A stretch of 49,238 bases of DNA from Ignavibacteriota bacterium (GCA_002746605.1 PDPT01000050.1:1-49238), one strand, 5' to 3'. Positions 1 to 10,549 are shown, counted from the stretch's first letter. A program made the numbers and translations. The notes: generated from the letters alone by a model not told the origin.

Positions 1-402
1 TTTAACTACTCCTTTCATTCCGCCGCCTTCAATGAAATCTCCGACTTTTATTGGTCTAAAAATTATAAGCATAACTCCCGAAGCAAAATTTGAAAGTGAA
101 CCTTGCAGTGCTAAACCTACAGCAAGACCTGCAGCACCAAGTACAGCTACAAACGATGTTGTTTCTATACCTGCTTGACTTATTGCTGCAATAATCACAA
201 AAGCATAAAGAGCAATTCTTACCATTGCAGTAAAAAACTTGATTAAAGTTGCATCAAGTTCTTTTTTTACCAAAACCTTGTTAAATAAATTGGTAATAAA
301 TTTTGCAACCCAAATTCCGATTACAAGAATTAATACAGCACCAAGAATTTTCATCCCGTATAATGTAATATAATGTTGGATTGATTCTAAACTTACATCC
401 AT
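1..402 (-). CDS. Small-conductance mechanosensitive channel MscS family, 5' part (runs off the left edge)
   Basis: The 134 visible codons read from ATG at 402, preceded by GGAGG at 407-411, an excellent ribosome binding site. The product would be an inner-membrane channel that opens under hypo-osmotic stress. Hydrophobic helices are seen at about residues 15-35 and 57-78. The third, pore-lining helix at about 85-118 has the Gly/Ala-packed pattern of MscS (GAAGLAVGLALQGSLSNFAS), followed by FRPIKVGDFIE, the start of the beta domain that is nearly invariant in the family. The remaining cytoplasmic vestibule lies outside the window. It is divergent to the ATP-citrate-lyase-type genes, with 264 bases between them. 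Family assignment is secure; the exact paralogue is not. Confidence 0.93.
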   Translation of the reverse strand, partial: MDVSLESIQHYITLYGMKILGAVLILVIGIWVAKFITNLFNKVLVKKELDATLIKFFTAMVRIALYAFVIIAAISQAGIETTSFVAVLGAAGLAVGLALQGSLSNFASGVMLIIFRPIKVGDFIEGGGMKGVVK

Positions 403-616
403 GTTTCCTCCTTTATTTTTATATTATTTAATGTTGTTACGTATTAAAAAAACAATGAATAATAATACTTAACTATTAAAATAAAAAACCTTAGAAAAGA
501 AACCAAAATTCTTTCTACATTTTTTCTTTTTGATTAAAAAAAAACAGATTTTAAGTTTCACCGGACATTTAAAATATTTTAAAAAAAACTATATTAAACT
601 TTTTTGATTAACAAAA

Positions 617-641
617 AAATGATAGTTTTATATTATCATTT
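617..641. promoter_or_regulatory. Inverted repeat upstream of the acl-type genes, possible operator or promoter element
   Basis: AAATGATA at 617-624 is matched exactly by TATCATTT at 634-641 with a 9-base spacer, ending 26 bases before the ATG at 667. A second AT-only palindrome (TTTAAAATATTTTAAA) sits at 568-583. Position suggests an operator or promoter region for the downstream gene pair, but in such AT-rich DNA short palindromes arise by chance, so this is only a candidate. Confidence 0.25.
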
Positions 642-666
642 AAATAATTTATAAGGATAAAATTTA

Positions 667-1920
667 ATGCAATTATCAGGTCTTAGGTATGGTTCAAAAC
701 TTTTTGATTTAGTTGAATTTCCTTATGCCGAAGTTATTACAGGCGGTGCAAACAAAGAAGAAATTCAACAAATGTTAGACAAATACGGTAAACTTGTGAT
801 AAAGCCTTTCTTTTATGGAGGAATAGGAAAAAAAGGGAAAGCAGGTTTAGTTAGAATTGTTGATAATCTGGTTGATGCACTTAAAGCTAAAAGAGAACTT
901 TATTTTGCAGAGCATAGAGGACAAACTGCAAATGGTGTAACAATGGAAGCATTTATTGAAGCTGATTTGGAAGTTTATTTCAGTATTACTGCTTCATCTG
1001 TTCACAGAAAACATGTATTTACAATTTCACCTTTTGGTGGTGTTGATGTTGAAACTCTTCCGCCTGAGAAGAAAAAAGTTGTTGATATTGATCCTTTTAC
1101 CGGATTAAAATCATTCGATATTACAAATGCGTTAACCGATACAGGGTGTCCACAAAAATTTATTTCTCCGCTTGTGAGGTATATTCCTAAGTTGTGGGAG
1201 TTATATGAAAATTACGGATTCACAACAATAGAATTAAATCCTATCCGATTAACAAAAGTAAATAACCAATATTTGCCGGTTGCGTGTGATCTTAAAGCCG
1301 CTTTTGATCAAGATAATGATGCATGGAAAAGAACTAATTTACCAACGGCAATTTTTCAAACGGATATTTCTCCTTTTGAATCTGAAATTAATAAACTCAG
1401 AACTTATCAAGGACAAAGTGATGTTCTTGAACTAAATCCAAAGGGAACAGTTATTCCATTTATGTTTGGCGGAGGTGCAAATTCTGCTGCTACTGAAACA
1501 CTTGGTGATCTTGCTATTTTTTCTTCCGATTTCGGAGGAAACCCGCCTTACGAAAAAATGTACGAGATAAGTAAAATTGTGTTTAAACATTGGTACGATC
1601 AAGCAAATGTTCTTTTGTTAATAGGAGGAAAAGCGAATAATACTGATATTTATGTAACCTTTAAAGGAGTTTTTGATGCTTTACGAGATCATATTGCAGT
1701 ACATGGTAAAAAACCGATTTACACGGTAATAGGCAGAGGCGGACCAAATCTCGTAAAAGGAATGTTTTATGCAAAAGATATTCTTGATATGCTTAACTTG
1801 CCATACAAAATTTTCGGTTTCGATACTTCTATGATTTTAACAATTGAATATGCTAAAAAAATCAATGACTGGTGGCAAAAAGAAGGTAAAAATAAATATT
1901 TACAACAAATAAAAAATTAA
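667..1920 (+). CDS. aclB: ATP-citrate-lyase-type subunit, SucC-like ATP-grasp plus citrate-binding domain
   Basis: 417 residues matching the N-terminal third of animal ATP-citrate lyase and the small AclB subunit of green sulfur bacteria. Residues about 1-240 form the ATP-grasp/CoA-ligase part (LVIKPFFYGGIGKKGKAG, later TTIELNPI). Residues about 255-410 form the citrate-binding part (LNPKGTVIPFMFGGGANS, LLIGGKANNTDIYVTFKG, IGRGGPN). With the partner subunit it would form or cleave citryl-CoA using ATP and CoA in the cytoplasm, the key cleavage step of the reductive TCA cycle. The start has AAGGA at 652-656. The next gene follows after 27 bases, so the two are surely co-transcribed. Domain identity is clear; whether the complex works as lyase, citryl-CoA synthetase or in reverse cannot be settled here. 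Confidence 0.88.
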   Translation: MQLSGLRYGSKLFDLVEFPYAEVITGGANKEEIQQMLDKYGKLVIKPFFYGGIGKKGKAGLVRIVDNLVDALKAKRELYFAEHRGQTANGVTMEAFIEADLEVYFSITASSVHRKHVFTISPFGGVDVETLPPEKKKVVDIDPFTGLKSFDITNALTDTGCPQKFISPLVRYIPKLWELYENYGFTTIELNPIRLTKVNNQYLPVACDLKAAFDQDNDAWKRTNLPTAIFQTDISPFESEINKLRTYQGQSDVLELNPKGTVIPFMFGGGANSAATETLGDLAIFSSDFGGNPPYEKMYEISKIVFKHWYDQANVLLLIGGKANNTDIYVTFKGVFDALRDHIAVHGKKPIYTVIGRGGPNLVKGMFYAKDILDMLNLPYKIFGFDTSMILTIEYAKKINDWWQKEGKNKYLQQIKN

Positions 1921-1947
1921 TTTTTAAAAAAGTTTTGGAAATAAATA

Positions 1948-4671
1948 ATGAGACAATTAATAAGTAAACCTTTTCCATATTTTGTTGGAATCCATTCACT
2001 CGAAGAACTAATAACAAAAGATAGCAAGGTTTGTGTAATAAATATTCTTGGTAACGAAAGTAGAAAAGTAACTCCTGTTTCGCATGAATATAGTGGCGGA
2101 AATATTGTTGCAGGCGTGCAATACGGACGAAATGGAGAGTTGGAAACAAAAATAGGCAACATTCCGTATTATCCTTCCGTTAGGGAAGTAATGGATAACG
2201 GGCATGAATTTGATACAGGTGTAATTTATCTTCCTCCTACTGCCGTTAGTCAGGCTGTTTCTGAGCTTGTAGTTTATAACAAAGATCTTGCAAGAATTAT
2301 TATTGTAACTGAAAAAATATCTGTTAGAGATTCACGGAATATTAGATATATTTGTCAAGAAGCCGGTGTTGATGTAATAGGAGCAAACTGTCTTGGTGTA
2401 GCAAATGCTTGGGATCATGTTAGAGTTGGCGGTGCACTCGGTGGTGATAATCCCGAAGAAACCCTCGTGCAAGGAAGTGTTGCAATTCATTCTAATTCCG
2501 GTAATTTTACAACAACTATGGCTGAATATTTAAGAACAGCCGGATTCGGAATTTCTACTGCAGTTAGTTCAGGTAAAGATTTTTATATTCATTTTGCATT
2601 ACCTGAATTTTTATATGCTGCACAAAATGATCCGAGGACAAAAGTTGTTGCACTTTATGTAGAACCGGGCGGTTATTACGAGAAAATGGCTCTTGATTGG
2701 ATTAAAGAAAGAAAATTCGGATTTAATAAACCGATTGTTTGTTGTGTAACCGGAAGATGGAAATCCAATATAACCAGACCTTGCGGACATGCCGGAGCAC
2801 TTGCCGGCGGAAATGATGATGCACTTGCAAAAGAAAAATGGTTCGATGATTATTTTGGAGTAAAATGCTTTGATCCTAAAAATCCGAAAGTAAGCAAGAG
2901 AGGTGTAAGAATTGCGAGCATTCAAGAATTTCCCGAAGCAATGAAAGCAGTTTTCGAGAAAATGGATGACGAACCTGATTTCTTAACTCAAGGGGATCTT
3001 TCATTAAAACCTTGGCTTTCCGATAATATTCTAGAACTTCCTAAAGAGTTGGATATTCCTATTGCTAAAGCTCTTTCACCTTACGATAAGCTTATTGAAA
3101 AAACAAATAAACTTGTCGGGGCACAATATTTACGTCAAAATATGAGAAACAAATCGGGTGCTTCTAAAATGAATTCCAAAACTCAAGTTTCGGAACTTCA
3201 TGGAAAATCAATCTTGGAATTATCGGAATATTCTCTCGAAGAGAATTTATACTTTTCGTTAGCAAAAGTATTGCCTGATAAAGAAGATATTTCCAGCATC
3301 AACCTTTTGTTAAATTTATTCTTGAAAATTGATCAAACAAATTTGACATTCCTAAAAAAAGCAAAAGAAAATAATGCAACGCCAAATGCTTATCTTACTT
3401 CTCAAGTTGCAGCAATAGGCAATAATCCTATGTTGCAAAAAACTAAAGTGCAAATAGCTTTTATTATTGATTTAATTAGAGAACATGGAATTAATGATAA
3501 TACCAAAAAGTTTAGTAAAGAAATAGACGATTATATAATTAAAAATCTTTTAACAAAAAAGAAAATTAAATCTCACAAGAATATAGAAACTTTAATTAAA
3601 GAAGTTAAGAAAAGTAAAAAGAACTGCCTTGCAGTAAAAGTTTCGCAACACATACTTGCAATTGCAGAAAAAGAAAAATTAAACATAAAAAATGAACAAG
3701 AATTTTTACTTGCAACAGTTGCACTTTGCATTTTCTGGAAACCAATGCTTGCCAAGAGAATTTCCAGAATGGTTGTTGAAGATTCCATTAGTTATTTTTA
3801 TGTAATTTCTCAATTGTTTGCTTACTCTGTTGTAAATATCGATAATAAATATTGGAAACAGCTTGTGGGCGAAAAAGTATCTAATTTAAATGGAAGTTTT
3901 TCTATTAATGCTTTCAAGATTTTGTTTAATAGAGTGCCAACCGATGAAGAACTTTTTGAGTTTAAAACACTTATCGGTTTAACTTTAACAAACGGACCCG
4001 GAACAATTTCCGCCAAAGGTGCAAAAGAATCAGTTAGTGCACGTAATAATATTTCAATGGCTTATGTAGGATTTCTTGCAAATACCGGCTTGGCTCATGG
4101 CGGTAACGGTTTTGAAGCAATTGAATATCTCTTAAATATTTTTTGTGATATTGATGTTGCAAATCCCGGGAAAAAAGATAAAAATATTGAACTTCAAGAA
4201 ATTGCTAACAAAGCTGCAAAAGAATATGCCAAATTAAAGTCGGAAGCTAAAGAACTCGGTAAACTTAATTACAAAAAAATACCTTGTGTAAATCATCCGG
4301 TATTTAAAGGTGCAGCTGTAAATGTTGATCCGCGTGAACAATATGTAAGTAATATCTTAAGTAAAAGAAAATCATATAATGTGTTCTTAGATTTTTATCA
4401 TTTTCTTGTTAAGGAACTCTTTAACGAGGGAGCAACCAGAAATGTATTTTGCGTTAATGTAGATGCAGTGCTTGCTGTGCTTACATTAAAGTTAGTTTGG
4501 AATGATTACAAAGCGAAAAAAATGACCAAACAGCAAATTCAAGATATTGTCTTTACACTGTTCCTTTACGGAAGAGCAATTGGTGTTTCCGCTGAAATAA
4601 GCGACCATAGAGACCGTGGACAAGATATGGATTGCAGAACTCCACAGAAAGAACTAAGCTACGTTTTATAG
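1948..4671 (+). CDS. aclA: ATP-citrate-lyase-type large subunit, SucD-like plus citrate-synthase-like fusion
   Basis: 907 residues, about 300 longer than the Chlorobium AclA I recall (about 610). Residues 1-345 are SucD-like: CoA-binding Rossmann region, then a ligase domain with the phosphohistidine motif GHAGA (His281). Residues about 400-907 are a helical citrate-synthase-like region. It carries AHGGNGFEAI (His717), NHPV (His783) and NVDA (Asp839), which line up by eye with the catalytic His/His/Asp of true citrate synthases. The position of the ATP-citrate-lyase ADHGP histidine is TNGPG (Asn682). The GRAIG and CRTP arginines near the C-terminus are kept. This implies a citryl-CoA lyase/synthase half attached to the ligase half, but of an unusual type. 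A terminator follows closely. Confidence 0.82.
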   Translation: MRQLISKPFPYFVGIHSLEELITKDSKVCVINILGNESRKVTPVSHEYSGGNIVAGVQYGRNGELETKIGNIPYYPSVREVMDNGHEFDTGVIYLPPTAVSQAVSELVVYNKDLARIIIVTEKISVRDSRNIRYICQEAGVDVIGANCLGVANAWDHVRVGGALGGDNPEETLVQGSVAIHSNSGNFTTTMAEYLRTAGFGISTAVSSGKDFYIHFALPEFLYAAQNDPRTKVVALYVEPGGYYEKMALDWIKERKFGFNKPIVCCVTGRWKSNITRPCGHAGALAGGNDDALAKEKWFDDYFGVKCFDPKNPKVSKRGVRIASIQEFPEAMKAVFEKMDDEPDFLTQGDLSLKPWLSDNILELPKELDIPIAKALSPYDKLIEKTNKLVGAQYLRQNMRNKSGASKMNSKTQVSELHGKSILELSEYSLEENLYFSLAKVLPDKEDISSINLLLNLFLKIDQTNLTFLKKAKENNATPNAYLTSQVAAIGNNPMLQKTKVQIAFIIDLIREHGINDNTKKFSKEIDDYIIKNLLTKKKIKSHKNIETLIKEVKKSKKNCLAVKVSQHILAIAEKEKLNIKNEQEFLLATVALCIFWKPMLAKRISRMVVEDSISYFYVISQLFAYSVVNIDNKYWKQLVGEKVSNLNGSFSINAFKILFNRVPTDEELFEFKTLIGLTLTNGPGTISAKGAKESVSARNNISMAYVGFLANTGLAHGGNGFEAIEYLLNIFCDIDVANPGKKDKNIELQEIANKAAKEYAKLKSEAKELGKLNYKKIPCVNHPVFKGAAVNVDPREQYVSNILSKRKSYNVFLDFYHFLVKELFNEGATRNVFCVNVDAVLAVLTLKLVWNDYKAKKMTKQQIQDIVFTLFLYGRAIGVSAEISDHRDRGQDMDCRTPQKELSYVL

Positions 4672-4690
4672 TAATATTATTTGTCTTTAC

Positions 4691-4720
4691 AAAGGGACGA
4701 TAAATTGTCGTCCTTTTTTT
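4691..4720 (+). terminator. Rho-independent terminator after the acl-type genes
   Basis: AAAGGGACGA at 4691-4700 pairs with TCGTCCTTTT at 4708-4717 (one G-T wobble) around a 7-base loop, and the T tract continues to 4720. It lies 20 bases after the stop codon. The arrangement is that of a classical intrinsic terminator and sets the end of the aclB-aclA transcript. Confidence 0.85.
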
Positions 4721-4864
4721 GTGTGATTATTTTAAAAATTACCAACTTTAATAGAAATAATTAAAGTTGGTAAATCAAAATATTTTAGTGTTGCATATTT
4801 TTCGAATGAAATGTTATAAAACTTAAGCATTCTATTTAAATATAGTTATACATAAGAGCTAAAA

Positions 4865-5362
4865 ATGAAAATTACAAATGTTCATCAAAGAGAATACAAT
4901 TATCCAATTTCAAAACTATCTAAAATATTAGAAACACTATCAACCGAGAAAGATTTGATGTGGCCTAAAGAAAATTGGGTGCCAGTGATATTGGATAATG
5001 GTTTGCGTGTTAATTCAAGTGGCGGTCATGGGAGAATAAGGTATTACATTACAAAATATGAATATGGGAAATTAGTCGAATTTTGTTTTACAGAACCAAA
5101 AGAATTTGTAGGGAAACATTACTTTGAATTAAAAAAACTGAATGAAAATAAAACAAAAGTCAAACATACTATCGATGTAGAACTTAATCTAAAAGGTTTA
5201 ATTTTATGGAACTTAATTATAAAATGGTTGCATGATGCATTACTAGAAGATTGTTTAGATAAAATAGAAAATAATCTTGAAAAAACTAACGTGAAAACAC
5301 CTCATAATGCTTGGGTCAAGTTTCTACGGAAAGCATTTCGAAAGAATAAAAAAAACACGTAA
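4865..5362 (+). CDS. SRPBCC (START-like) domain protein, function unknown
   Basis: 165 residues, no signal peptide. The pattern of an N-terminal strand, an early helix, then alternating strands (RIRYYITKYEYGKLVEFCF, FVGKHYFELKK, KTKVKHTIDVEL) and a long C-terminal amphipathic helix is that of SRPBCC/polyketide-cyclase-type hydrophobic ligand-binding proteins. The C-terminus is strongly basic. I cannot name a ligand or pathway. It is the first gene of an islet between the acl-type genes and isocitrate dehydrogenase and stands alone, with its own upstream region of about 145 bases after the terminator. The stop codon is immediately followed by an imperfect hairpin. Real gene: likely; fold assignment: moderate. 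Confidence 0.6.
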   Translation: MKITNVHQREYNYPISKLSKILETLSTEKDLMWPKENWVPVILDNGLRVNSSGGHGRIRYYITKYEYGKLVEFCFTEPKEFVGKHYFELKKLNENKTKVKHTIDVELNLKGLILWNLIIKWLHDALLEDCLDKIENNLEKTNVKTPHNAWVKFLRKAFRKNKKNT

Positions 5363-5395
5363 CCAGCAACAAATCACCCTGCCTTTTGCTGGGTT
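5361..5395 (+). repeat. Imperfect hairpin directly after the SRPBCC-like gene
   Basis: AACCAGCA at 5361-5368 faces TGCTGGGTT at 5387-5395, giving an 8-base-pair stem with one unpaired G and an 18-base loop. The stem includes the last base pair of the stop codon. It is only weakly T-rich downstream, so it may be a terminator or the scar of a cassette-like element. Confidence 0.4.
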
Positions 5396-5549
5396 TGGCA
5401 AAAATTGGTAAAATATAAATTTTGTATTTTATTAAAAATTGGATTTAAGTCTGTTCAATTAAATAAAGTTTAGTTACCGTAGTTACTTAAAATTTTTTCT
5501 GATAAATTGACTATTTTAGGTTTGAAATTAATAAATATAGGTTAAACAG

Positions 5550-5780
5550 ATGTCTTTACCGTTGAGGAAGAGTTCTAAATTAATAGATATAGGTTTTACA
5601 AAAACTTGTGAATGCACAGGTAACAATATTAATTGTTTGACAGCAAAAGAGTGGCTAAAATGCCAACTTGGTGTTTGGCAATTTGCGTATGAAAAAAGAG
5701 ATGTTCGAAATAAAGAATTACATCCTGCTACATTTCCTATCTCTCTTTCTAAAAAAGTTATAGAATTATTTTCTCAATAA
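5550..5780 (+). pseudogene. Truncated DNA methyltransferase (N-terminal remnant without catalytic motifs)
   Basis: The 76-codon reading frame matches the N-terminal region typical of N4/N6 DNA methyltransferases that precedes motif I: LTAKEWLKCQLGVWQF, then KELHPATFPISLSKKVIEL. In this family a DPFxGSGTT motif I should follow within about 10 residues; instead a TAA stop occurs after FSQ. Neither motif I nor the SPPYW motif is present anywhere downstream before the next gene. A short piece in another frame at about 5782-5816 could be decayed continuation, but it is too short to call. The same layout, complete, is found in the methyltransferase at 17835-18698. I infer a remnant rather than a functional enzyme. 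Confidence 0.6.
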
Positions 5781-5891
5781 ATTTCAAGATTTATACGAAT
5801 CATTAACAGAAATTTAAAGAACCATATAATAAGCAAATTAACAGATTGTTTCGTTCGGTTTCGCAATTTAATTTATAAATATAAAGTTTGG

Positions 5892-6473
5892 ATGCCAATG
5901 AATAAAATAAAAAACAACAATGAACAAAAAGCAATGCCATGGTTTGCATTTCAGTTTATGAGATTCGTCATGAATATCAGAAAAAATTTCAGGAATATTG
6001 AAGAAGAAATCAATCTGGCAGGAATGGAAAAGGGGCTCCGTATCCTTGATTTTGGATGTGGTCTCGGATTTAACACTATCCCGGCTGCAAAAGCGGTGGG
6101 TAATAAAGGGCGAGTTTTTGCCCTTGATTTAAGTAATCAGTCCATAAAAATCATGAAAAAGAAAATCCGTAAGAATAAACTCAATAATGTAGAGATAATC
6201 CATTCCGGCTGTGATACAGGTCTGGAAGATAAGAGCATTGATTTGGTTTATCTGCATAATACTCTGCCTATTGTCAAAGAAAAACAGAAGGTACTGGGTG
6301 AAATAACTCGAGTTCTCAAAACCGGGGGGAGACTATCTTATATGAGCCGTGTAGGTTCGAGGATTTTCGGAGAAGACACAGTCAGTAACTCAAAACTGAA
6401 AGAAATTTTAAGTTCTGATTTTATTCTAAAAATAGAAAGAAAAGGGCACTTGATTTTTGAGCGGATTTCCTGA
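5892..6473 (+). CDS. Class I SAM-dependent methyltransferase
   Basis: 193 residues. SAM-binding motif I is ILDFGCGLGFNTIPAA (about residues 51-66), followed by the acidic end of strand 2 (FALDLSN) and by SIDLVYLHNTLP and ITRVLKTGGRLSYMSRVG, the post-I, II and III regions of Methyltransf_11/25 proteins. It would methylate a small molecule or protein in the cytoplasm; the substrate cannot be read from sequence. Two ATGs (5892 and 5898) are possible starts. The gene uses more G/C-ending codons (for example runs of G around 6034 and 6325) than its neighbours, suggesting acquisition by transfer together with the broken gene upstream. Confidence 0.8.
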   Translation: MPMNKIKNNNEQKAMPWFAFQFMRFVMNIRKNFRNIEEEINLAGMEKGLRILDFGCGLGFNTIPAAKAVGNKGRVFALDLSNQSIKIMKKKIRKNKLNNVEIIHSGCDTGLEDKSIDLVYLHNTLPIVKEKQKVLGEITRVLKTGGRLSYMSRVGSRIFGEDTVSNSKLKEILSSDFILKIERKGHLIFERIS

Positions 6474-6524
6474 CAAAAAAAACTCATAAAATATAGGCTT
6501 GTGTTCATATTCCTTTCCTTTAAC

Positions 6525-6610
6525 ATGCTAAAAATATCTGCACAAATGTTACTAAAAAGTAAGCAAATCAAATAATGAGAAATATCGGTTTTCTTTAACA
6601 CTTTTAGCAT
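6525..6610. repeat. Separated 9-bp inverted repeat before the isocitrate dehydrogenase gene
   Basis: ATGCTAAAA at 6525-6533 recurs as its exact reverse complement TTTTAGCAT at 6602-6610. The two arms enclose 68 bases of non-coding DNA at the right end of the accessory islet. It might be a regulatory site or an element end; there is no other mobile-element signature. Confidence 0.25.
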
Positions 6611-6690
6611 AAAAAATTAGCAAAGATATTATTTTAAACGTAACTTTAAGCATTACAGTTTAATCAATTATATTTAATTTGAAAGGATAA

Positions 6691-8929
<2,239 letters not shown>

Positions 8930-8960
8930 TCATGTTTAACTTAGTTGAACAAGAGTCAGT

Positions 8961-9063
8961 TCGTTATTGCAAGTGAACGAAGCAATCTCATAAACTTGAT
9001 AAATTAAATGTAATAATGAAAATGATAGTAATTGCTTCTCTGGTATTTTGCGGGAGGAGCAAT
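8961..9063. repeat. Degenerate dispersed-repeat element with two imperfect palindromes
   Basis: The stretch 8966-8989 reads ATTGCAAGTGAACGAAGCAA and then TCTC, with ATTGC/GCAAT arms. From memory it closely resembles the short dispersed repeat with core ATTGCGAG...GAAGCAATCTC that is scattered through many bacterial genomes. A second imperfect palindrome, ATTGCTTCTC at 9031-9040 with GGGAGGAGCAAT at 9052-9063, may be the other half. It lies in the 199-base non-coding gap between icd and the M64 peptidase gene. Confidence 0.45.
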
Positions 9064-9121
9064 ATGACTTATATTATTTGTTCTCAAAAATTTCAAATTT
9101 AACATAAAACAGAGAGAATTT

Positions 9122-10396
9122 ATGAAATACTTTTTAATTGTAACATTTATTTTAATTAATTGTGTAGTATTTGCACAAGCTGCATTTCAAGATTTTTTTG
9201 TAGATAAACAAATGCGGTTGGATTACTTCCATTCAGGTAATTCGGAAAATGATTATTATACTTTCGATGAAGTAATTGAAGAACCTTTTTGGGGTGGTTC
9301 AAAAACCAAACTTATTGATAAGCTCAATTATGGTAATTTTATGTTTTATGTTTATGATATGAAAACCGATAGTCTTATTTATTCGAGAGGTTACTCATCG
9401 CTCTTTAAAGAATGGCAGACTACAGAAGAAGCAAAAAAAATTAACCGAACATTTGCCGAAACTCTTACTTTCCCTTATCCCAAAGATTCGGTTAGAGTTG
9501 AAATTTATGATAGAGATAAAACAAATAAGTTTAGAAAGCGTGTAGAGTTTATAATAGATCCGCAAGATTATTTTATTAAAAAAGAGCAACTAAATAAAAC
9601 CAAAACAACAAGGATTCATTATTCGGGAAACCCTAATGAGAAATTAGATATAGTTTTTATTGCCGAAGGATATACAACTGATGAAATAGATAAATTTGAA
9701 AAAGATGCAAAAAGATTCTCCAATTATTTGTTTGAGTATTCTCCCTACAAAGAAATGAAAGATAAAATAAATATTTGGGGTGTTAAAACTGTATCTGAAA
9801 GTTCCGGTACGGATATTCCTGCAGATTCAGTTTGGAAAAGCACGGCTGTAAATTCATCTTTCTATACTTTGGATAGCGAAAGATATTTAATGACTACGGA
9901 TTATAAAATCGTAAGGAATTATGCGGCAAATGTTCCGTATGATCAAATTTATATTTTAGTTAATACTTCAAAATATGGTGGCGGAGCAATTTATAATTAT
10001 TATTCGTGTACAGCAGTTGATAATGAAAAATCAAAGAAAATATTTATTCACGAATTTGGTCATGGTTTTGCCGGATTAGCAGATGAATATTATACTTCGG
10101 AAGTTTCTTATCAAGATTTTTTTAATCTTGATGTAGAGCCTTGGGAACCAAATATTACAACTCTTGTAGATTTTGAATCGAAATGGAAGGATATGTTAGA
10201 CCCGGATACTCCAATTCCAACTTCAGTTGAAGGTAAAGAACCTTTGCAACTCGGTGTTTACGAAGGAGGCGGTTATGTTGCTAAAGGTGTTTACAGACCA
10301 TCGCCAAACAGCTTAATGAAAGCTTTTGATATTGATGAGTTTAACGAAGTAAGCAAACGTGCAATTAAAAGGGTGATTGAGTTTTATTGTGAGTGA
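9122..10396 (+). CDS. Secreted M64-family metallopeptidase (IgA-peptidase-M64-like)
   Basis: 424 residues. A signal peptide (about residues 1-20, ending VVFAQA) sends it across the inner membrane. Residues about 30-150 resemble the N-terminal beta domain of this family. The catalytic part begins near KLDIVFIAEGYT, and the zinc site is HEFGHGFAGLADEYY (His310, Glu311, His314 and the downstream Asp), the metzincin-like motif of Pfam M64. Bacteroides proteins of this family are known in structure, but their natural substrate is mostly unknown, and the immunoglobulin specificity comes from one Clostridium member; no such role should be assumed here. GAGAG precedes the ATG. It is a single gene flanked by non-coding regions of about 200 bases on both sides. 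Confidence 0.85.
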   Translation: MKYFLIVTFILINCVVFAQAAFQDFFVDKQMRLDYFHSGNSENDYYTFDEVIEEPFWGGSKTKLIDKLNYGNFMFYVYDMKTDSLIYSRGYSSLFKEWQTTEEAKKINRTFAETLTFPYPKDSVRVEIYDRDKTNKFRKRVEFIIDPQDYFIKKEQLNKTKTTRIHYSGNPNEKLDIVFIAEGYTTDEIDKFEKDAKRFSNYLFEYSPYKEMKDKINIWGVKTVSESSGTDIPADSVWKSTAVNSSFYTLDSERYLMTTDYKIVRNYAANVPYDQIYILVNTSKYGGGAIYNYYSCTAVDNEKSKKIFIHEFGHGFAGLADEYYTSEVSYQDFFNLDVEPWEPNITTLVDFESKWKDMLDPDTPIPTSVEGKEPLQLGVYEGGGYVAKGVYRPSPNSLMKAFDIDEFNEVSKRAIKRVIEFYCE

Positions 10397-10549
10397 TATA
10401 CTTCAAGTATCAAAATTAAAATCTGTATAAAACTAATAACCTTAAAAGAGTAATATAAGGTTTAGAATTTTAAATGAAATTGAACTCAAACTTTTACGAA
10501 TGCAAATTAATTCCCAATACTTCTACATCAATTATTCCTTTATATTTAT

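Noticed and set aside
1862..2205. Three overlapping minus-strand frames across the aclB-aclA junction
   Set aside because: They lie opposite clearly coding sequence, differ only by frame, and show no recognisable protein features.
5361..5395. Integron attC site
   Set aside because: The 7-base core boxes do not match consensus and no integrase gene is in the window; reported only as a low-interest hairpin.
5782..5816. Possible frameshifted continuation of the broken methyltransferase (reads FQDLYESLTEI)
   Set aside because: Only about 11 codons, no methyltransferase motif; kept as a comment in the pseudogene entry.
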